This document shows positions 48,260-58,567 of a DNA stretch of 64,000 bases, one piece after another. Below the pieces are notes generated by a model, which was not told the origin of the DNA, did no database searches, and saw only the letters and a program-made list of their open reading frames with translations. This DNA is from Neobacillus soli NBRC 102451 (lineage in GTDB: Bacteria; Bacillota; Bacilli; Bacillales; Cytobacillaceae). A program made the translations under genes and the position numbers. Location: assembly GCF_001591665.1 (NCBI RefSeq), contig NZ_BCVI01000061.1:1-64000 (forward strand), given 5' to 3'. Positions within the stretch are counted from its first letter, which is position 1. Each line of letters begins with the position of its first letter.

Positions 48260-49099
48260 ATGAAAGAGTCAATTGTAACGCTCAAGGAAGTTTCCTTTCA
48301 GTACGATTTGCAGGAACGGTATGCACTAAATAATGTAAGCTTTAATATTTATGAAGGGGAATGGCTGGCAATTGTCGGGCATAATGGCTCCGGTAAATCT
48401 ACGATGGCAAAGCTTTTGAATGGCTTGCAATTTCCACAGGAAGGCGAAATAACTGTGTGTGGTACATTGCTGAGCGAAGAGTCTATCTGGGATATCCGCA
48501 GAAAAATCGGAATGGTTTTTCAAAATCCTGATAACCAGTTTGTTGGCACAACGGTACAGGATGATGTGGCTTTTGGTTTAGAAAATAATGGCATACCTAG
48601 AGAAGAAATGGTTCAAAGGGTCGAGGATTCATTAAGAAAAGTAAAGATGGATAAATTTCTACATCAAGAGCCCCACCATCTTTCAGGTGGACAGAAGCAG
48701 CGGGTAGCGATTGCTGGTGTCCTGGCTTTACGACCGTCAATCATTATCCTTGATGAAGCAACATCGATGCTTGATCCAAGAGGCCGTGAGGAAGTAGTTG
48801 AAACTGTTAGACTTTTAAAAGAAGAGAAGTCTTTAACGGTCATCTCGATTACACATGACCTTGAAGAGGCGGCAAAAGCAGACCGCATAATTGTTATGAA
48901 CAAAGGGGAAGTTTTTCGCGAAGGAACTCCAGAAGAGATTTTCTCGATGGATGAACAATTGATTCAGTTAGGATTGGATATTCCCTTCTCGGTAAAAATG
49001 AGTAAAGCGTTTCGCCAAAAAGGAATTGAACTTTCTAAGCATTATTTATCGGAAGAAGAGTTGGTGACAGAGCTATGGACATCTCGCTGCAACATGTAG
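48260..49099 (+). CDS. ecfA1: ECF transporter ATPase EcfA1
   Basis: EcfA1 is one of the two ATPases of the group II energy-coupling factor module, which powers many vitamin-binding S components. The 279-residue ABC protein has Walker [10 protein letters not shown] (about 40-48), the signature LSGGQKQR (about 143-150) and Walker [10 protein letters not shown]. It overlaps ecfA2 by 25 bp. The S components lie elsewhere in the genome. Confidence 0.95.
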   Translation: MKESIVTLKEVSFQYDLQERYALNNVSFNIYEGEWLAIVGHNGSGKSTMAKLLNGLQFPQEGEITVCGTLLSEESIWDIRRKIGMVFQNPDNQFVGTTVQDDVAFGLENNGIPREEMVQRVEDSLRKVKMDKFLHQEPHHLSGGQKQRVAIAGVLALRPSIIILDEATSMLDPRGREEVVETVRLLKEEKSLTVISITHDLEEAAKADRIIVMNKGEVFREGTPEEIFSMDEQLIQLGLDIPFSVKMSKAFRQKGIELSKHYLSEEELVTELWTSRCNM

Positions 49100-49944
49100 A
49101 GTACCGTTATCAAGCAAACACTCCTTTTGAAAGTCTGGCGATTGAGGATGTATCGATTGAAATTCCGACAGGCATATATATGGCCATTATCGGCCATACC
49201 GGTTCGGGTAAATCAACAGTCCTGCAGCATTTAAATGCCCTGTTGCAGCCATCAAAAGGAACCGTAAAGATTGGCGAACATGAAATTAAAGGCGGGCAGA
49301 AAAATAAGAACTTAAAGAAAGTCCGTCAAAGGGTCGGGATTGTCTTTCAATTTCCTGAACATCAATTATTTGAAGAAACAGTTGAAAAGGATATTATTTT
49401 TGGTCCGCTAAATTTTGGCGTTTCTGAAATAGAAGCAAAGAAAAGGGCACGAATTGCTCTGAAACAGGTTGGTCTGGGCGAAGAGATCTTAGAAAAATCA
49501 CCATTTGACCTCTCAGGGGGACAAATGCGACGTGTCGCGATTGCTGGGGTACTTGCCATGGAGCCCGATGTCCTCGTCTTGGACGAGCCTACAGCAGGAC
49601 TCGATCCGCGTGGTCGTAAAGAAGTTATGGATATGTTCTACGCTCTTCATAAGGATAGAAACCTTTCTACCATCCTCGTCACACACAGTATGGAGGATGC
49701 AGCAAGATATGCTGATCAAATTGTGATTATGCAGCAGGGCAAGGTGGTCAAAAAGGGTACACCGGAGGAAATTTTCTCTGCCCCGACAGAATTGGTTCAA
49801 ATGGGATTGGATGTCCCTGAGGTTGTTCGTTTTCAGCTCAAGCTTGAGGAGAAAATGGGTATGAAATTAGAGAAAATCCACCTAACGATTGATGAGTTAT
49901 CTTCTGCCGTAACAGACCAATTAAGCAGAGGTGTCCGCTCATGA
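49075..49944 (+). CDS. ecfA2: ECF transporter ATPase EcfA2
   Basis: EcfA2 is the partner ATPase of EcfA1. The 289-residue protein has Walker [10 protein letters not shown] (about 39-47), Q-loop [13 protein letters not shown], the signature LSGGQMRR (about 144-151) and Walker [11 protein letters not shown]. The start lies inside ecfA1 and its end overlaps ecfT by 4 bp, so all three are translationally coupled. Confidence 0.95.
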   Translation: MDISLQHVEYRYQANTPFESLAIEDVSIEIPTGIYMAIIGHTGSGKSTVLQHLNALLQPSKGTVKIGEHEIKGGQKNKNLKKVRQRVGIVFQFPEHQLFEETVEKDIIFGPLNFGVSEIEAKKRARIALKQVGLGEEILEKSPFDLSGGQMRRVAIAGVLAMEPDVLVLDEPTAGLDPRGRKEVMDMFYALHKDRNLSTILVTHSMEDAARYADQIVIMQQGKVVKKGTPEEIFSAPTELVQMGLDVPEVVRFQLKLEEKMGMKLEKIHLTIDELSSAVTDQLSRGVRS

Positions 49945-50738
49945 TGGAGAAAATGATTTTTGGCCGCTACGTACCGGCGGATTCCATTATTCATAAGATG
50001 GACCCGCGCTCAAAATTAATGATCATATTCCTATTTGTTTGTATCATTTTTTTAGCGAACAATGTAGTAACCTATGCACTTATCGGTATTTATACCTTTT
50101 TCATGCTTGGACTCTCAAAGGTCCCGGTTCGCTTTCTTTATGGCGGACTGAAACCGGTTTTATGGCTTGTTTTGTTTACCTTAGTGCTTCAGTTGTTTTT
50201 CACAAAGGAAGGTGCCCTGTTGTTTGAATGGGGTCCGGTCAAGATTTATGAAGAAGGAGTAAGGATGGGGATTTTTATCTCGCTGAGATTCTTCTTTCTC
50301 ATTTTAATGACATCATTATTGACGCTAACAACTACTCCAATCGAGATAACTGATGGACTTGAAACACTATTACATCCGTTAAAAAAGGTTCGTTTTCCCG
50401 TCCATGAAATGGCCTTAATGATGTCAATATCTTTGCGATTTATTCCAACGCTAATGCAGGAAACAGACAAGATTATGAAAGCCCAGATTGCCAGGGGTGT
50501 TGAATTTGCGAGTGGTCCCTTTAAGGAGCGAATTAAGGCGGTCATACCGCTGCTCATTCCTTTGTTTGTCAGCTCCTTTAAAAGGGCCGAAGAGCTGGCA
50601 ATTGCTATGGAAGCAAGAGGCTATCGCGGCGGCGAAGGTAGAACGAAATACCGGCAATTATCCTGGCAGAGGGCAGATTCTTTCCAGATTGGGCTGTTGA
50701 TTCTTTTAACTATATTATTATATTTATTACGTTCATAA
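49941..50738 (+). CDS. ecfT: ECF transporter transmembrane subunit EcfT
   Basis: EcfT is the membrane scaffold that couples EcfA1A2 to S components. The 265-residue protein has several membrane helices and the two Ala-Arg-Gly coupling motifs, QIARGVEF and MEARGYRGG, near residues 178-186 and 224-232. It starts through an ATGA overlap with ecfA2. Confidence 0.94.
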   Translation: MMEKMIFGRYVPADSIIHKMDPRSKLMIIFLFVCIIFLANNVVTYALIGIYTFFMLGLSKVPVRFLYGGLKPVLWLVLFTLVLQLFFTKEGALLFEWGPVKIYEEGVRMGIFISLRFFFLILMTSLLTLTTTPIEITDGLETLLHPLKKVRFPVHEMALMMSISLRFIPTLMQETDKIMKAQIARGVEFASGPFKERIKAVIPLLIPLFVSSFKRAEELAIAMEARGYRGGEGRTKYRQLSWQRADSFQIGLLILLTILLYLLRS

Positions 50739-50751
50739 ATGGAGCAAAACT

Positions 50752-51492
50752 ATGCAAAGGTATAAATGCATTATATCCTATGATGGCTCGGGCTTTTCCG
50801 GTTATCAAGTGCAGCCAAATAAACGGACCGTGCAAATCGAACTGGAAGCTGTTTTATCAAAAATGCATAAGGGTGGTACGATTAAAGTGTCTGCCTCTGG
50901 CCGTACGGATGCGGGTGTCCATGCGAAGGGGCAGGTTATCCACTTTGATTCACCGCTTTTAATTCCTGAACAAAGGTGGAAGTATGCCTTGAATTCAATG
51001 CTGCCTGAAGATATTTCTGTGCTTTCAGTTGAAAAGGCGGCTAAATCCTTTCATGCCCGTTTTGATGCCGTAGGGAAGGAATACCGTTATGTACTTCGGT
51101 TATCCTCTGAAAGGGATCCTTTTCAAAGGAAATTTGCCTATCAGTACCCTTACCCTTTAAATATCGGTGCAATGCGGGAGGCAAGTCGCTATTTCTTAGG
51201 CGGGCCCCATGACTTTACGAGTTTTTGTTCAGCAAAGACGGATGTTTTAGATAAGGTTCGAACAATTGAAACGATAGATATTATTATCGAGGATGATCTC
51301 CTTACTTTTCGTTTTGTAGGGAATGGCTTTTTGTATAATATGGTCCGCATTCTGGTAGGAACTTTATTAGAGGTTGGGTCAGGAGAACGCAGGCCTGAAG
51401 AAATCCCTGCTATTTTAGAAAAGAAAGACAGGCGCTTTGCCGGGAAGACAGTTCCTGGTCATGGATTGTACCTTTGGGAAGTCTTTTATTAA
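50752..51492 (+). CDS. truA: tRNA pseudouridine synthase A
   Basis: TruA makes pseudouridine at tRNA positions 38-40. The 246-residue protein has the catalytic motif [10 protein letters not shown] with the nucleophilic aspartate at 53, and a second family signature [12 protein letters not shown]. It follows ecfT after 13 bp and precedes the rplM promoter. Confidence 0.95.
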   Translation: MQRYKCIISYDGSGFSGYQVQPNKRTVQIELEAVLSKMHKGGTIKVSASGRTDAGVHAKGQVIHFDSPLLIPEQRWKYALNSMLPEDISVLSVEKAAKSFHARFDAVGKEYRYVLRLSSERDPFQRKFAYQYPYPLNIGAMREASRYFLGGPHDFTSFCSAKTDVLDKVRTIETIDIIIEDDLLTFRFVGNGFLYNMVRILVGTLLEVGSGERRPEEIPAILEKKDRRFAGKTVPGHGLYLWEVFY

Positions 51493-51519
51493 AACAACCT
51501 AACCTGGTGTAACATTTTC

Positions 51520-51728
51520 TTGACATATGGACGTGAAGGATTTATTATATTATATGTGTGTATTTTATCCCCACGATAAAGCCCCGGAAAGTCTTCATCG
51601 TGATTAAAAATATATGAACTGAAACTTAAGCGCACAAGGGCATAGACACTCATTCCCGGAACAGAATGGATCCGTCAACTGCTTATATATTCGTGCGAAG
51701 ACAATAATCTTTAATGGATTTAATTAGG
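51520..51728 (+). promoter_or_regulatory. rplM promoter and L13-type leader
   Basis: TTGACA at 51520-51525, 17 bp, TATTAT at 51543-51548 is a strong promoter. The long leader contains a hairpin, CACGAT near 51572-51577 with ATCGTG near 51597-51602, and other paired segments. Firmicutes rplM operons carry a known L13 leader; this segment sits where it would be, but I cannot verify the fold. Confidence 0.7.
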
Positions 51729-51738
51729 AGGGAAACTC

Positions 51739-52176
51739 ATGCGTACAACGTTTATGGCAAATGCCAACAATATCGAGCGTAAATGGTACGTGATTGATGC
51801 AGAAGGCAAAACTCTTGGTCGTCTTGCTTCTGAAGTAGCATCAATCCTACGTGGTAAAAACAAACCAACTTTTACACCACATGTTGACACTGGTGATAAT
51901 GTAATCATTCTTAACGCATCTAAAGTAGAACTAACTGGTAAAAAATTGACTGACAAGATTTACTATCGTCACACAATGCACCCAGGTGGTTTAAAACAAA
52001 GAACAGCTCTTGAAATGCGTACTAACTATCCTGAGAAGATGATTGAGCTTGCTGTTAAAGGCATGCTTCCAAAGAATTCTCTTGGTCGTCAAATATTTAA
52101 AAAATTACATGTATATGCTGGCGCTGAACATGCGCACCAAGCACAAAAACCAGAAGTTTACGAACTTCGCGGATAA
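51739..52176 (+). CDS. rplM: 50S ribosomal protein L13
   Basis: L13 is an early 50S assembly protein. The 145-residue protein starts [21 protein letters not shown] and has the [22 protein letters not shown]-terminal segment. ATG follows TAGGAGGGAA. It is cotranscribed with rpsI. Confidence 0.97.
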   Translation: MRTTFMANANNIERKWYVIDAEGKTLGRLASEVASILRGKNKPTFTPHVDTGDNVIILNASKVELTGKKLTDKIYYRHTMHPGGLKQRTALEMRTNYPEKMIELAVKGMLPKNSLGRQIFKKLHVYAGAEHAHQAQKPEVYELRG

Positions 52177-52196
52177 TATAAAGGGAGGGAATTAAC

Positions 52197-52589
52197 TTGG
52201 CACAAGTTCAATATATTGGTACTGGTCGCCGTAAGAGCTCTGTCGCACGTGTGCGCATGGTTCCAGGCACAGGTAAAATTGTAGTTAATGGTCGTGACAT
52301 CGAAGATTATATCCCATTTGAAGCGTTACGTGTTGTTGTAAGACAACCATTAGTAGCAACTGAAACAGTTGGCAGCTATGATGTTCTTGTAAACGTAACT
52401 GGCGGTGGATACACTGGTCAAGCTGGCGCAATCCGCCACGGTATTGCTCGCGCATTACTTCAAGCTAATCCAGAATATCGTCCTACATTAAAGAGTGCTG
52501 GATTATTAACTCGTGATGCACGTATGAAAGAACGTAAAAAATACGGTCTTAAAGGTGCTCGTCGTGCGCCTCAGTTCTCAAAACGTTAA
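52197..52589 (+). CDS. rpsI: 30S ribosomal protein S9
   Basis: S9 reaches the P-site tRNA through its C-terminal tail, which here ends RRAPQFSKR as usual. The 130-residue protein has the [13 protein letters not shown] and [19 protein letters not shown] segments. Translation starts at TTG 52197 after AAGGGAGGGAA, with [10 protein letters not shown] as the N-terminus. Confidence 0.97.
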   Translation: MAQVQYIGTGRRKSSVARVRMVPGTGKIVVNGRDIEDYIPFEALRVVVRQPLVATETVGSYDVLVNVTGGGYTGQAGAIRHGIARALLQANPEYRPTLKSAGLLTRDARMKERKKYGLKGARRAPQFSKR

Positions 52590-52605
52590 TCTTTGGCTTT
52601 TTGGA

Positions 52606-52640
52606 GACTCTCAAACCCTTTGGTTTGGGGGTCTTTTTTA
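52606..52640 (+). terminator. Terminator after rpsI
   Basis: GACTCTCAAACC at 52606-52617 pairs over 12 bp (two G-U) with GGTTTGGGGGTC at 52622-52633, followed by six T residues. Confidence 0.9.
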
Positions 52641-52647
52641 TATCCTG

Positions 52648-52690
52648 AAAAAAAGGCTTGGCTTCTAGTGAACTAGAACCAAGCCCTTTT
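52648..52690 (-). terminator. Terminator of the minus-strand cluster (bidirectional)
   Basis: GGCTTGG and TTCTAG (52655-52668) pair with CTAGAA and CCAAGCC (52673-52685) around a TGAA loop. A runs on the left and T runs on the right mean it can work for both strands. It ends the ykvI-like transcript. Confidence 0.88.
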
Positions 52691-52691
52691 A

Positions 52692-53765
52692 TTAATAATT
52701 TTCTGTAACCTCAGACCTTTCTCTTTTCCCTTTACCTGCCCATGCAATTAATATGGCAATGATTAAGGCAAACCCCAAATATCCCATAGTGGAGTATACC
52801 TTACCAACTAATGTTGTGAATCCTACCAGGCTTGCACCGAGTCCAAGCAGGCCAATTATAACAACAGCTGGTTTAAATGATTTACTTTCTGGTTTAATGA
52901 AACGAACGGTAAACGCGTAGAACATACCAACCGCAGTGTTGTACATCATACCAAGAAGTGCAATAGCCATTAGGATGCCGACTACTGGGTGAATTTGCGC
53001 AGCAAGTTTAAGCGTTGGCATATCAGCTCCGCCCACAACATCGATTTTTACAAACATGGCGATATTAATTAAAATAATTAGCGCCCCAAGCATAATGCCA
53101 CCAAGAATACCGCCCATACCCGCAACTTTACGATCTTTAATTGTTCCGCCCATAACAATTAATAATGCTGCACCTGCAGCGAGATTATAGGATACATATA
53201 ACAACACGCCTAAAACCCAGTTTGATGCTGCAGGACTTTGTTCTTTTGCTAACGTATTTGCCTCAGACAATGATATATCCATTGTGAAGATAGAATAAAT
53301 TAATATAATGAAAATGATAACCATTAAATAAGGCGTCACCATTGCAATTAAATTAATAATATTTTTTACGTTTAATAATAAAGTGAAGAGGGTGGCAGCT
53401 ACCATAATCAAGCTGCCAATCAATGGATTGATACCGAACATTTGATGGAAAGTCGAACCTGAACCGGCGAACATGACTACGGCGACACCGAATAAAAAGA
53501 AAGTAATTAATACGTCTAAAATAAATCCGACATAACGGCCACCGATATAATAAATAACCTCCTTATGTGAGGATGTTTGTAGATCTGAGCCCAACTGTGC
53601 CAATGTGTAGCCTAAAAAGGCGAATGCTATAGCAGCAATCACTCCTCCAACAGTTCCCCAAACCCCAAAGTTTGTAAAATACTGCATAATTTCCTGCCCT
53701 GAAGCGAAGCCAGCCCCAACAATCAGTCCGACAAAAGCACTACCGATTTGTAAACTTTTCTTCAT
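52692..53765 (-). CDS. YkvI-family membrane protein, putative amino acid transporter
   Basis: The 357-residue protein has about ten predicted membrane helices. Its start, with GLIVGAGFASGQEIMQYF, is typical of the YkvI family, which is distantly related to sodium-coupled amino acid transporters. The substrate is not established for any close homolog I know. It is the last gene of the RpiR-M20-GNAT-racemase cluster, so uptake of an amino acid or a derivative is a reasonable guess. Start ATG 53765 follows AAAGGAGGGAA. Confidence 0.8.
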   Translation of the reverse strand: MKKSLQIGSAFVGLIVGAGFASGQEIMQYFTNFGVWGTVGGVIAAIAFAFLGYTLAQLGSDLQTSSHKEVIYYIGGRYVGFILDVLITFFLFGVAVVMFAGSGSTFHQMFGINPLIGSLIMVAATLFTLLLNVKNIINLIAMVTPYLMVIIFIILIYSIFTMDISLSEANTLAKEQSPAASNWVLGVLLYVSYNLAAGAALLIVMGGTIKDRKVAGMGGILGGIMLGALIILINIAMFVKIDVVGGADMPTLKLAAQIHPVVGILMAIALLGMMYNTAVGMFYAFTVRFIKPESKSFKPAVVIIGLLGLGASLVGFTTLVGKVYSTMGYLGFALIIAILIAWAGKGKRERSEVTENY

Positions 53766-53778
53766 TCATTTCCCTCCT

Positions 53779-54885
53779 TTATTTGTAATGTTTCTTAGCT
53801 GCTGTAAATGATTTCACTGCTTCCCTATCGACTGCATAACCAATTCCCGCCGTTTGAGGCACTTTAATAAATCCATTTTCTACAATAACCTCAGGCTCGA
53901 TAATATCTTTTTCCCAGTAACGGCTTGAGCCGGCAGTATCCCCGGGTAAAATAAAGTTTGATAAGGTTGTTAATGCTACATTATGTGCCCGGCCGATACC
54001 CGATTCCAGCATGCCGCCGCACCATACCGGAATGCCATTTGCTTCACAGTAATCATGGATTTTTTTCGCTTCTGTTAATCCACCGACCCGGCCAATTTTA
54101 ATATTAATGATCTTTGTACTGCCGAGTTCTACCGCTTTACGGGCATCCTCCACAGAATGGATACTTTCGTCTAGGCAAATTGGCGTTTTTAGCATTTTTT
54201 GCAGCTGTGCATGATCAATTATGTCATCTGATGCTAAAGGCTGTTCAATCATTGTCAGGTCAAAAGCATCAAGCTGTTTTAAAGTTTCTGCATCCTCTAA
54301 ACGATATGCCGAATTTGCATCCGCCATTATGGCAACGTCCAGGAATTTCTCCCGTAATGTACGCATTACATCTACATCCCAACCCGGCTTAATTTTCACT
54401 TTAATTCGTTTGTAGCCTTCCTTCACATATTCATCAACTAATAATACTAAGTCATCAATTGATTTTTGAATGCCGATACTAATCCCAACCTCAATTTTGT
54501 TCTTGTGACCGCCAAGTGCTGAAGCAAGGGTTTGATTGGTTTGTTGGGCATAAATATCCCAAACGGCGCCTTCAATTGTAGACTTTGCCATATTATTTTT
54601 GCGAATTGGGGCAAACAGTTCACTTACTTCATCAGGATGTTTTAAATCTTTATTTAATATGATCGGAATTAAAAAATCTTCTAGCATATGCCAATTCGTT
54701 TGTAATGTTTCTTCGTTATACCAAGGTGAATGGAATGCAACTGATTCACCCCAGCCAATTGTGCCGTCTTCATCTTTTGCTTCCAGTAATAGAAAGTCTT
54801 TATCAGTAAATGTCCCAAAGCTGGTGGTGAATGGTGCATTTAATTTCATTTTTAAATGACGGATTGTTATTTCTGTAATTTTCAT
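53779..54885 (-). CDS. N-succinylamino acid racemase / o-succinylbenzoate synthase (enolase superfamily)
   Basis: The 368-residue protein belongs to the MenC-like NSAR/OSBS group of the muconate-lactonising enolase subgroup. Catalytic residues are in place: KxK at 162-164, metal ligands D189 (ADAN), E214 (IEQP) and D239 (LDES), and the second lysine K263 (NIKIG). Enzymes of this group can do menaquinone synthesis (OSBS), racemise N-succinylamino acids, or both. It lies with an acyltransferase and an M20 hydrolase rather than with men genes, so N-succinylamino acid racemase is the better call. It overlaps the GNAT gene by ATGA. Confidence 0.85.
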   Translation of the reverse strand: MKITEITIRHLKMKLNAPFTTSFGTFTDKDFLLLEAKDEDGTIGWGESVAFHSPWYNEETLQTNWHMLEDFLIPIILNKDLKHPDEVSELFAPIRKNNMAKSTIEGAVWDIYAQQTNQTLASALGGHKNKIEVGISIGIQKSIDDLVLLVDEYVKEGYKRIKVKIKPGWDVDVMRTLREKFLDVAIMADANSAYRLEDAETLKQLDAFDLTMIEQPLASDDIIDHAQLQKMLKTPICLDESIHSVEDARKAVELGSTKIINIKIGRVGGLTEAKKIHDYCEANGIPVWCGGMLESGIGRAHNVALTTLSNFILPGDTAGSSRYWEKDIIEPEVIVENGFIKVPQTAGIGYAVDREAVKSFTAAKKHYK

Positions 54886-55697
54886 TGTGGTTCTCCTCCA
54901 AGTGATAACATTTCTTTTTTTACCATAATATACTCATTGTAGGTTTCATCCGGCTGTAATCGAACAACGGCGTACCCTGCATTAAATAAGCGTTGGAACT
55001 GTATGCGTGTCTGCAAACGCCAATCCATGGCAAGTTCTTGGTTCGTGGCTTTTAAGGATTGAAAGTCTTTAGGTACCGCCACTGAATAAGCAGGTTGATC
55101 TAGTTTTTGGTCCTTGCCTGCAACGAAGATGGGAAAGCCAGCTTTGTTAAGTGTAAGAGTACTTAAGGTAGCTGTCCGTTCAATTTTTGGTACATGTTTT
55201 TTAACAACATAAGGACTCGTCAAATGCCAATGTAGTTCGAAACGATCAGAGGGTAATCCTTGATTGAAGACGTTTTGCATTTCTCCGTAGCAATTTTCTA
55301 TATAGGTGTCACAAATACCATTAAGTTTGGTTAAGTTTAAATAACCGTTTCGAGTTTCGAGTGGATCGAATGTCCATTTCATTAAGTCAAAGCCTTTTAC
55401 AATCGCAATTTCACGCTGCGTGAGTTTTAGTTTTTCACCAATGCCTTGTGAGCGGTATGCCTCGTCAATACCAAGCATATGTGAGCATAAATAGCTTTTT
55501 CCATCACGGAAGCCTGCAAAACCATAGCTAAAACCGATTAAACACTCTCTGGTAAAGGCACCTACCATAATGCCTCCGTTTTTTACTGCTGTTAATGTCT
55601 GATGTGTCGGAATCGCTTGTGTTCCCCATACCTTGAATTCTAGCTCTTGAATTTGCTCCATTTCATTAATTGTTTTCAGTTCTCGAATTTCAATCAT
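54882..55697 (-). CDS. GNAT-family N-acyltransferase, probable amino acid N-succinyltransferase
   Basis: The 271-residue protein has an N-terminal GNAT domain with the acyl-CoA pyrophosphate-binding motif YRSQGIG (about 81-87) after the SHMLGID strand. The C-terminal half is specific to the COG3375-type family. In Geobacillus kaustophilus a GNAT protein adjacent to NSAR is a succinyl-CoA:D-amino acid N-succinyltransferase, and this gene occupies the same place. Substrate is inferred from context only. It is joined by ATGA overlaps to the hydrolase upstream and the racemase downstream. Confidence 0.78.
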   Translation of the reverse strand: MIEIRELKTINEMEQIQELEFKVWGTQAIPTHQTLTAVKNGGIMVGAFTRECLIGFSYGFAGFRDGKSYLCSHMLGIDEAYRSQGIGEKLKLTQREIAIVKGFDLMKWTFDPLETRNGYLNLTKLNGICDTYIENCYGEMQNVFNQGLPSDRFELHWHLTSPYVVKKHVPKIERTATLSTLTLNKAGFPIFVAGKDQKLDQPAYSVAVPKDFQSLKATNQELAMDWRLQTRIQFQRLFNAGYAVVRLQPDETYNEYIMVKKEMLSLGGEPQ

Positions 55698-56830
55698 TGA
55701 TATTCGCTTCTTTCTACTTGTTGTAATGCCAGCATTAATGCTTTAGTAATAATTTGCGCACCAATTGGCAATTGTTTTTGGTTAAATGTCATCTGTGGAT
55801 GATGTAATCCTGGTGTCACACCGCAGCCAAGCCCAAGCATCGTTGTTTGCAGGTGTGGTCTTGTATAGGCGTAAAAGTGAAAATCCTCTCCTCCAGGTGT
55901 GACAATTTCCGGTGCTAAGTTTTCTTTACCTGCCACATCAATAATCGCTTGCTGCATAATCCCTTTTGCCCTATCATCAACTTGAGCCGCTGCAATGTGA
56001 GCATCCACCTGATAATCGATTGATATGCCGTACATTGTACTTACTGCTGCAACAACCTTTTCAAATCCTTTTGTTAAAGCCTCCATTGTTTCATTATTTT
56101 GGGCCCGTGCATCAATACTAAAGGTTGCTTTACCTGGAATAACATTCGTTGCTGTCCCGCCGGCATGAAGCTGCGTCATTTTAATAGAAGCTGACTGAGC
56201 AGGGCTAATCCATATTCGTTTTAATCCGTCACATAATGTTGCCGCTGCCTCGATGGCGTTCACACCTTTCTCAGGTCGGGCTCCGTGTGCTTCAACACCA
56301 TTAATTGTTCCAGTTAAAAGCTTTGCCGCTCCATGATATAACGCTGGAGCATATGCTCCGTCTAGTAGTTCAAATACCGGTCTTACATGTATGCCGAATA
56401 AAAATGTAAGCGGGTCAACAACTCCTTGCTCGACAAGAGCCTTTGCCCCTTGTGCTTTTTCCTCCGCTGGTTGGAAAATAATTCGAACTGCTCCAGTAAG
56501 TGTGGGGACCAGCTCTTTTAATAAAAGGATTGTACCAAGTGCCATCGTCATGTGTCCGTCATGTCCACATGAATGATTAGCACGGAATTGGCCGTCCACT
56601 TCTTGCCAGAGTGCGTCCATATCTGTACGGAATCCTACTTTAGGAGTTCCTTCCCCAATGTCTACAAATAGACCAGTCATATTCTCAAATGTATGAGGTT
56701 CAAAACCTTCTTTTCGGAGAAAGTCTGCCACATACGCAGTTGTTTCAACTTCGCCCCAGCTAACTTCAGGATTCCTATGCAATTGGTCAAAAATCGTTTG
56801 TAAACGTTCTGCTAATTGTTGTTCTTGCAT
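55694..56830 (-). CDS. M20-family amidohydrolase, probable N-acyl-L-amino acid deacylase
   Basis: The 378-residue M20D-type metallopeptidase resembles hippurate hydrolases and N-acyl-amino acid deacylases. Metal-ligand motifs are SCGHDGH (87-93), QPAEE (120-124), the GIHV segment and the late GLHHP. A small dimerisation domain lies in the middle. I chose the ATG at 56830, which follows GGTGGAG at 9 bases; the GTG at 56845 is part of that site. In the proposed pathway it would release the L-amino acid from its N-succinyl form. Confidence 0.83.
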   Translation of the reverse strand: MQEQQLAERLQTIFDQLHRNPEVSWGEVETTAYVADFLRKEGFEPHTFENMTGLFVDIGEGTPKVGFRTDMDALWQEVDGQFRANHSCGHDGHMTMALGTILLLKELVPTLTGAVRIIFQPAEEKAQGAKALVEQGVVDPLTFLFGIHVRPVFELLDGAYAPALYHGAAKLLTGTINGVEAHGARPEKGVNAIEAAATLCDGLKRIWISPAQSASIKMTQLHAGGTATNVIPGKATFSIDARAQNNETMEALTKGFEKVVAAVSTMYGISIDYQVDAHIAAAQVDDRAKGIMQQAIIDVAGKENLAPEIVTPGGEDFHFYAYTRPHLQTTMLGLGCGVTPGLHHPQMTFNQKQLPIGAQIITKALMLALQQVERSEYQ

Positions 56831-56835
56831 CTGTA

Positions 56836-57705
56836 TTAACTCCACCGATCTGCAATAAAGCTATTTTTATAATCGTCGTACTTAACACGCTGGCTATTGT
56901 AGTAATCTGGATCGTATGTCATCATTCCTGTTACAAAAATATTAAGAAACGAAATAAGTGACGGCATAAGATCAATGGTGGAAAGCACAGATTGTTCTAA
57001 TATAAAAGAGTACGAACAATGCTTGTGGATAGGAGCCAGCCTCGAATCAGTAATGGCTATGACCGTTATACCACGCTCATGAAGTGTCTCAGCAATTTGA
57101 ATAGGCTCTTTAAAGTACCTGTGTAATGAAATCAAGATGACTACGGATTGTTTATCTATTTCTTGCAATGTACGAATTAATTCTGATGTTTGAGTTTGAA
57201 CAAGCTTCACATTCGGCCGAAGAATATTCAGCGTAAAATGCAGCCACTGTGCACCAAAAAGGGATGCACCTGCACCAACAATGTAAATATTTTTTGCCTC
57301 ATGTAATTTACGTGTGGCCTCACTAAATAACTTTTTATCAACCTGTCCGGCAATTCTGATAATTCTAGAGCTATCTTTGTTCATTCCTTTTTCCACGAGG
57401 CACTGGTCATTGAAAAGCTCCCTTTTAGAGGAAACGTAATTACCCAGCGAACTGACAGTTGCATGGTTAAAAACAAATAGAGTAATTTCCTTTTGCAGCT
57501 GTGCATATCCTTCGAGCCCAAGTGCATAACAGAAACGAATAACGGTCGTCTCACTTGTCCCGGCTTTCTCACCAACTTCCGCAGCTGAGTGTACACTGAC
57601 AAATGTAGGGTTATTTAACACAAAGTTCGCTACTTTTTGCTGCGACTTTGAGAGATGATTAAAACACTTCTCAATTGTTTCTTTGATTGTTTGAATTCCT
57701 TCCAA
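56836..57705 (-). CDS. RpiR/MurR-family transcriptional regulator
   Basis: The 289-residue protein has the N-terminal helix-turn-helix of the RpiR family (about 1-77, with TSETTVIRFCYALGLEGY) and a C-terminal SIS domain (about 120-250, IYIVGAGASLFGA) that usually binds a phosphosugar. The start is TTG 57705 after GGGAGGAC. It is the first gene of the cluster and probably controls it. A sugar-phosphate ligand would be unexpected for an amino acid pathway, so the effector is open. Confidence 0.85.
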   Translation of the reverse strand: MEGIQTIKETIEKCFNHLSKSQQKVANFVLNNPTFVSVHSAAEVGEKAGTSETTVIRFCYALGLEGYAQLQKEITLFVFNHATVSSLGNYVSSKRELFNDQCLVEKGMNKDSSRIIRIAGQVDKKLFSEATRKLHEAKNIYIVGAGASLFGAQWLHFTLNILRPNVKLVQTQTSELIRTLQEIDKQSVVILISLHRYFKEPIQIAETLHERGITVIAITDSRLAPIHKHCSYSFILEQSVLSTIDLMPSLISFLNIFVTGMMTYDPDYYNSQRVKYDDYKNSFIADRWS

Positions 57706-57788
57706 AAGAAGTCCTCCCTTTTATTATGAAATTAATGAAGTTTAGCCTTCCTTTTTAAAAAGATATCACAAATTGGATATTGGAACAA

Positions 57789-57798
57789 TGAATATTCA
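57789..57798. promoter_or_regulatory. Palindrome upstream of the RpiR-type gene
   Basis: TGAATATTCA is a perfect 10-bp palindrome, 84 bp upstream of the regulator start, in the AT-rich gap between two minus-strand units. It is a candidate operator, but short enough to arise by chance. Confidence 0.25.
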
Positions 57799-57867
57799 GA
57801 AATTTATATTAGCTTTAGAATCATTTTATATCAGTTATAAACCCTATTTAATGGTGTCATGAATGAG

Positions 57868-57906
57868 GAAAAAAAAGTTCCCTTTAGACTTAGTCTAAGG
57901 GAACTT
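57868..57906 (-). terminator. Terminator of the two-component operon
   Basis: AAGTTCCCTTTAGAC at 57875-57889 pairs with GTCTAAGGGAACTT at 57893-57906 (one bulge), and the A run at 57868-57876 gives a U tract on the minus-strand RNA. It lies just downstream of the response regulator. Confidence 0.9.
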
Positions 57907-57908
57907 AG

Positions 57909-58556
57909 TTACTTATCATTTTGGTTCACTAGTTGATTTTTCACTGCATAAAGCGCGGCTTGTGTTCGGTCGGCCAGCTCGAGTTTTGACAACAGGTTAG
58001 AAACGTGAGTTTTAACGGTCTTTTCGGTTATGAAAAGGGAGGAGGCGATTTCTTTATTGCTTTTCCCTTTAGCAATTTCTTTTAACACATCCAACTCTCT
58101 TCTCGTTAAGTCTTCTAGTTTTCTGGGTTTGCTTTTATTGGACAAATTGGCCAGTAAATGCGAAGTAGCTTTTGGGTGAAGCTGGTTTTCTCCGCTGATG
58201 ATTTTTTTGATCGATGCGACTAGTTCATCAGGCTGGATGTCTTTTAACTGGAATCCGGAAGCTCCTGCTTCGAGGGCGGGGATGACATGATCTTGATCGG
58301 AAAAGCTGGTCAACATCAAAATTTTGATGTTAGGCCGCTCCATTTTAATGATTCTTGTTGCCTGGATTCCGTCCATTTCAGGCATTACCAAATCCATGAG
58401 AATTAAATCGGGGTCGAGTGATTTTGCCAATTCAACGGCTTCTTTTCCATTTGCGGCTTCTCCAATAATATCAAGGCCTTTTTGGGTTTTTAAAAAAAAG
58501 ACTAGGCCTCTTCTGACAACATGGTGGTCGTCTGCGATTAATATTCGAATACTCAT
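57909..58556 (-). CDS. NarL/LuxR-family response regulator (YhcZ/AirR-like)
   Basis: The 215-residue protein has a receiver domain (about 1-120) with acidic pocket D9-D10, the phosphorylated aspartate D55 (LILMDLVMPE) and a conserved lysine in FQLKD. A LuxR-type helix-turn-helix follows (about 147-205, LTRRELDVLKEIAKGKSNKEIA). It pairs with the sensor kinase 11 bp upstream. The pair resembles B. subtilis YhcYZ and S. aureus AirSR. Confidence 0.9.
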   Translation of the reverse strand: MSIRILIADDHHVVRRGLVFFLKTQKGLDIIGEAANGKEAVELAKSLDPDLILMDLVMPEMDGIQATRIIKMERPNIKILMLTSFSDQDHVIPALEAGASGFQLKDIQPDELVASIKKIISGENQLHPKATSHLLANLSNKSKPRKLEDLTRRELDVLKEIAKGKSNKEIASSLFITEKTVKTHVSNLLSKLELADRTQAALYAVKNQLVNQNDK

Positions 58557-58567
58557 TAGCTTTCCCC

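Noticed and set aside
53779-54885. menC of menaquinone synthesis
   Set aside because: Sequence alone cannot exclude it, but the neighbours are acyl-amino acid enzymes and no men gene is near.
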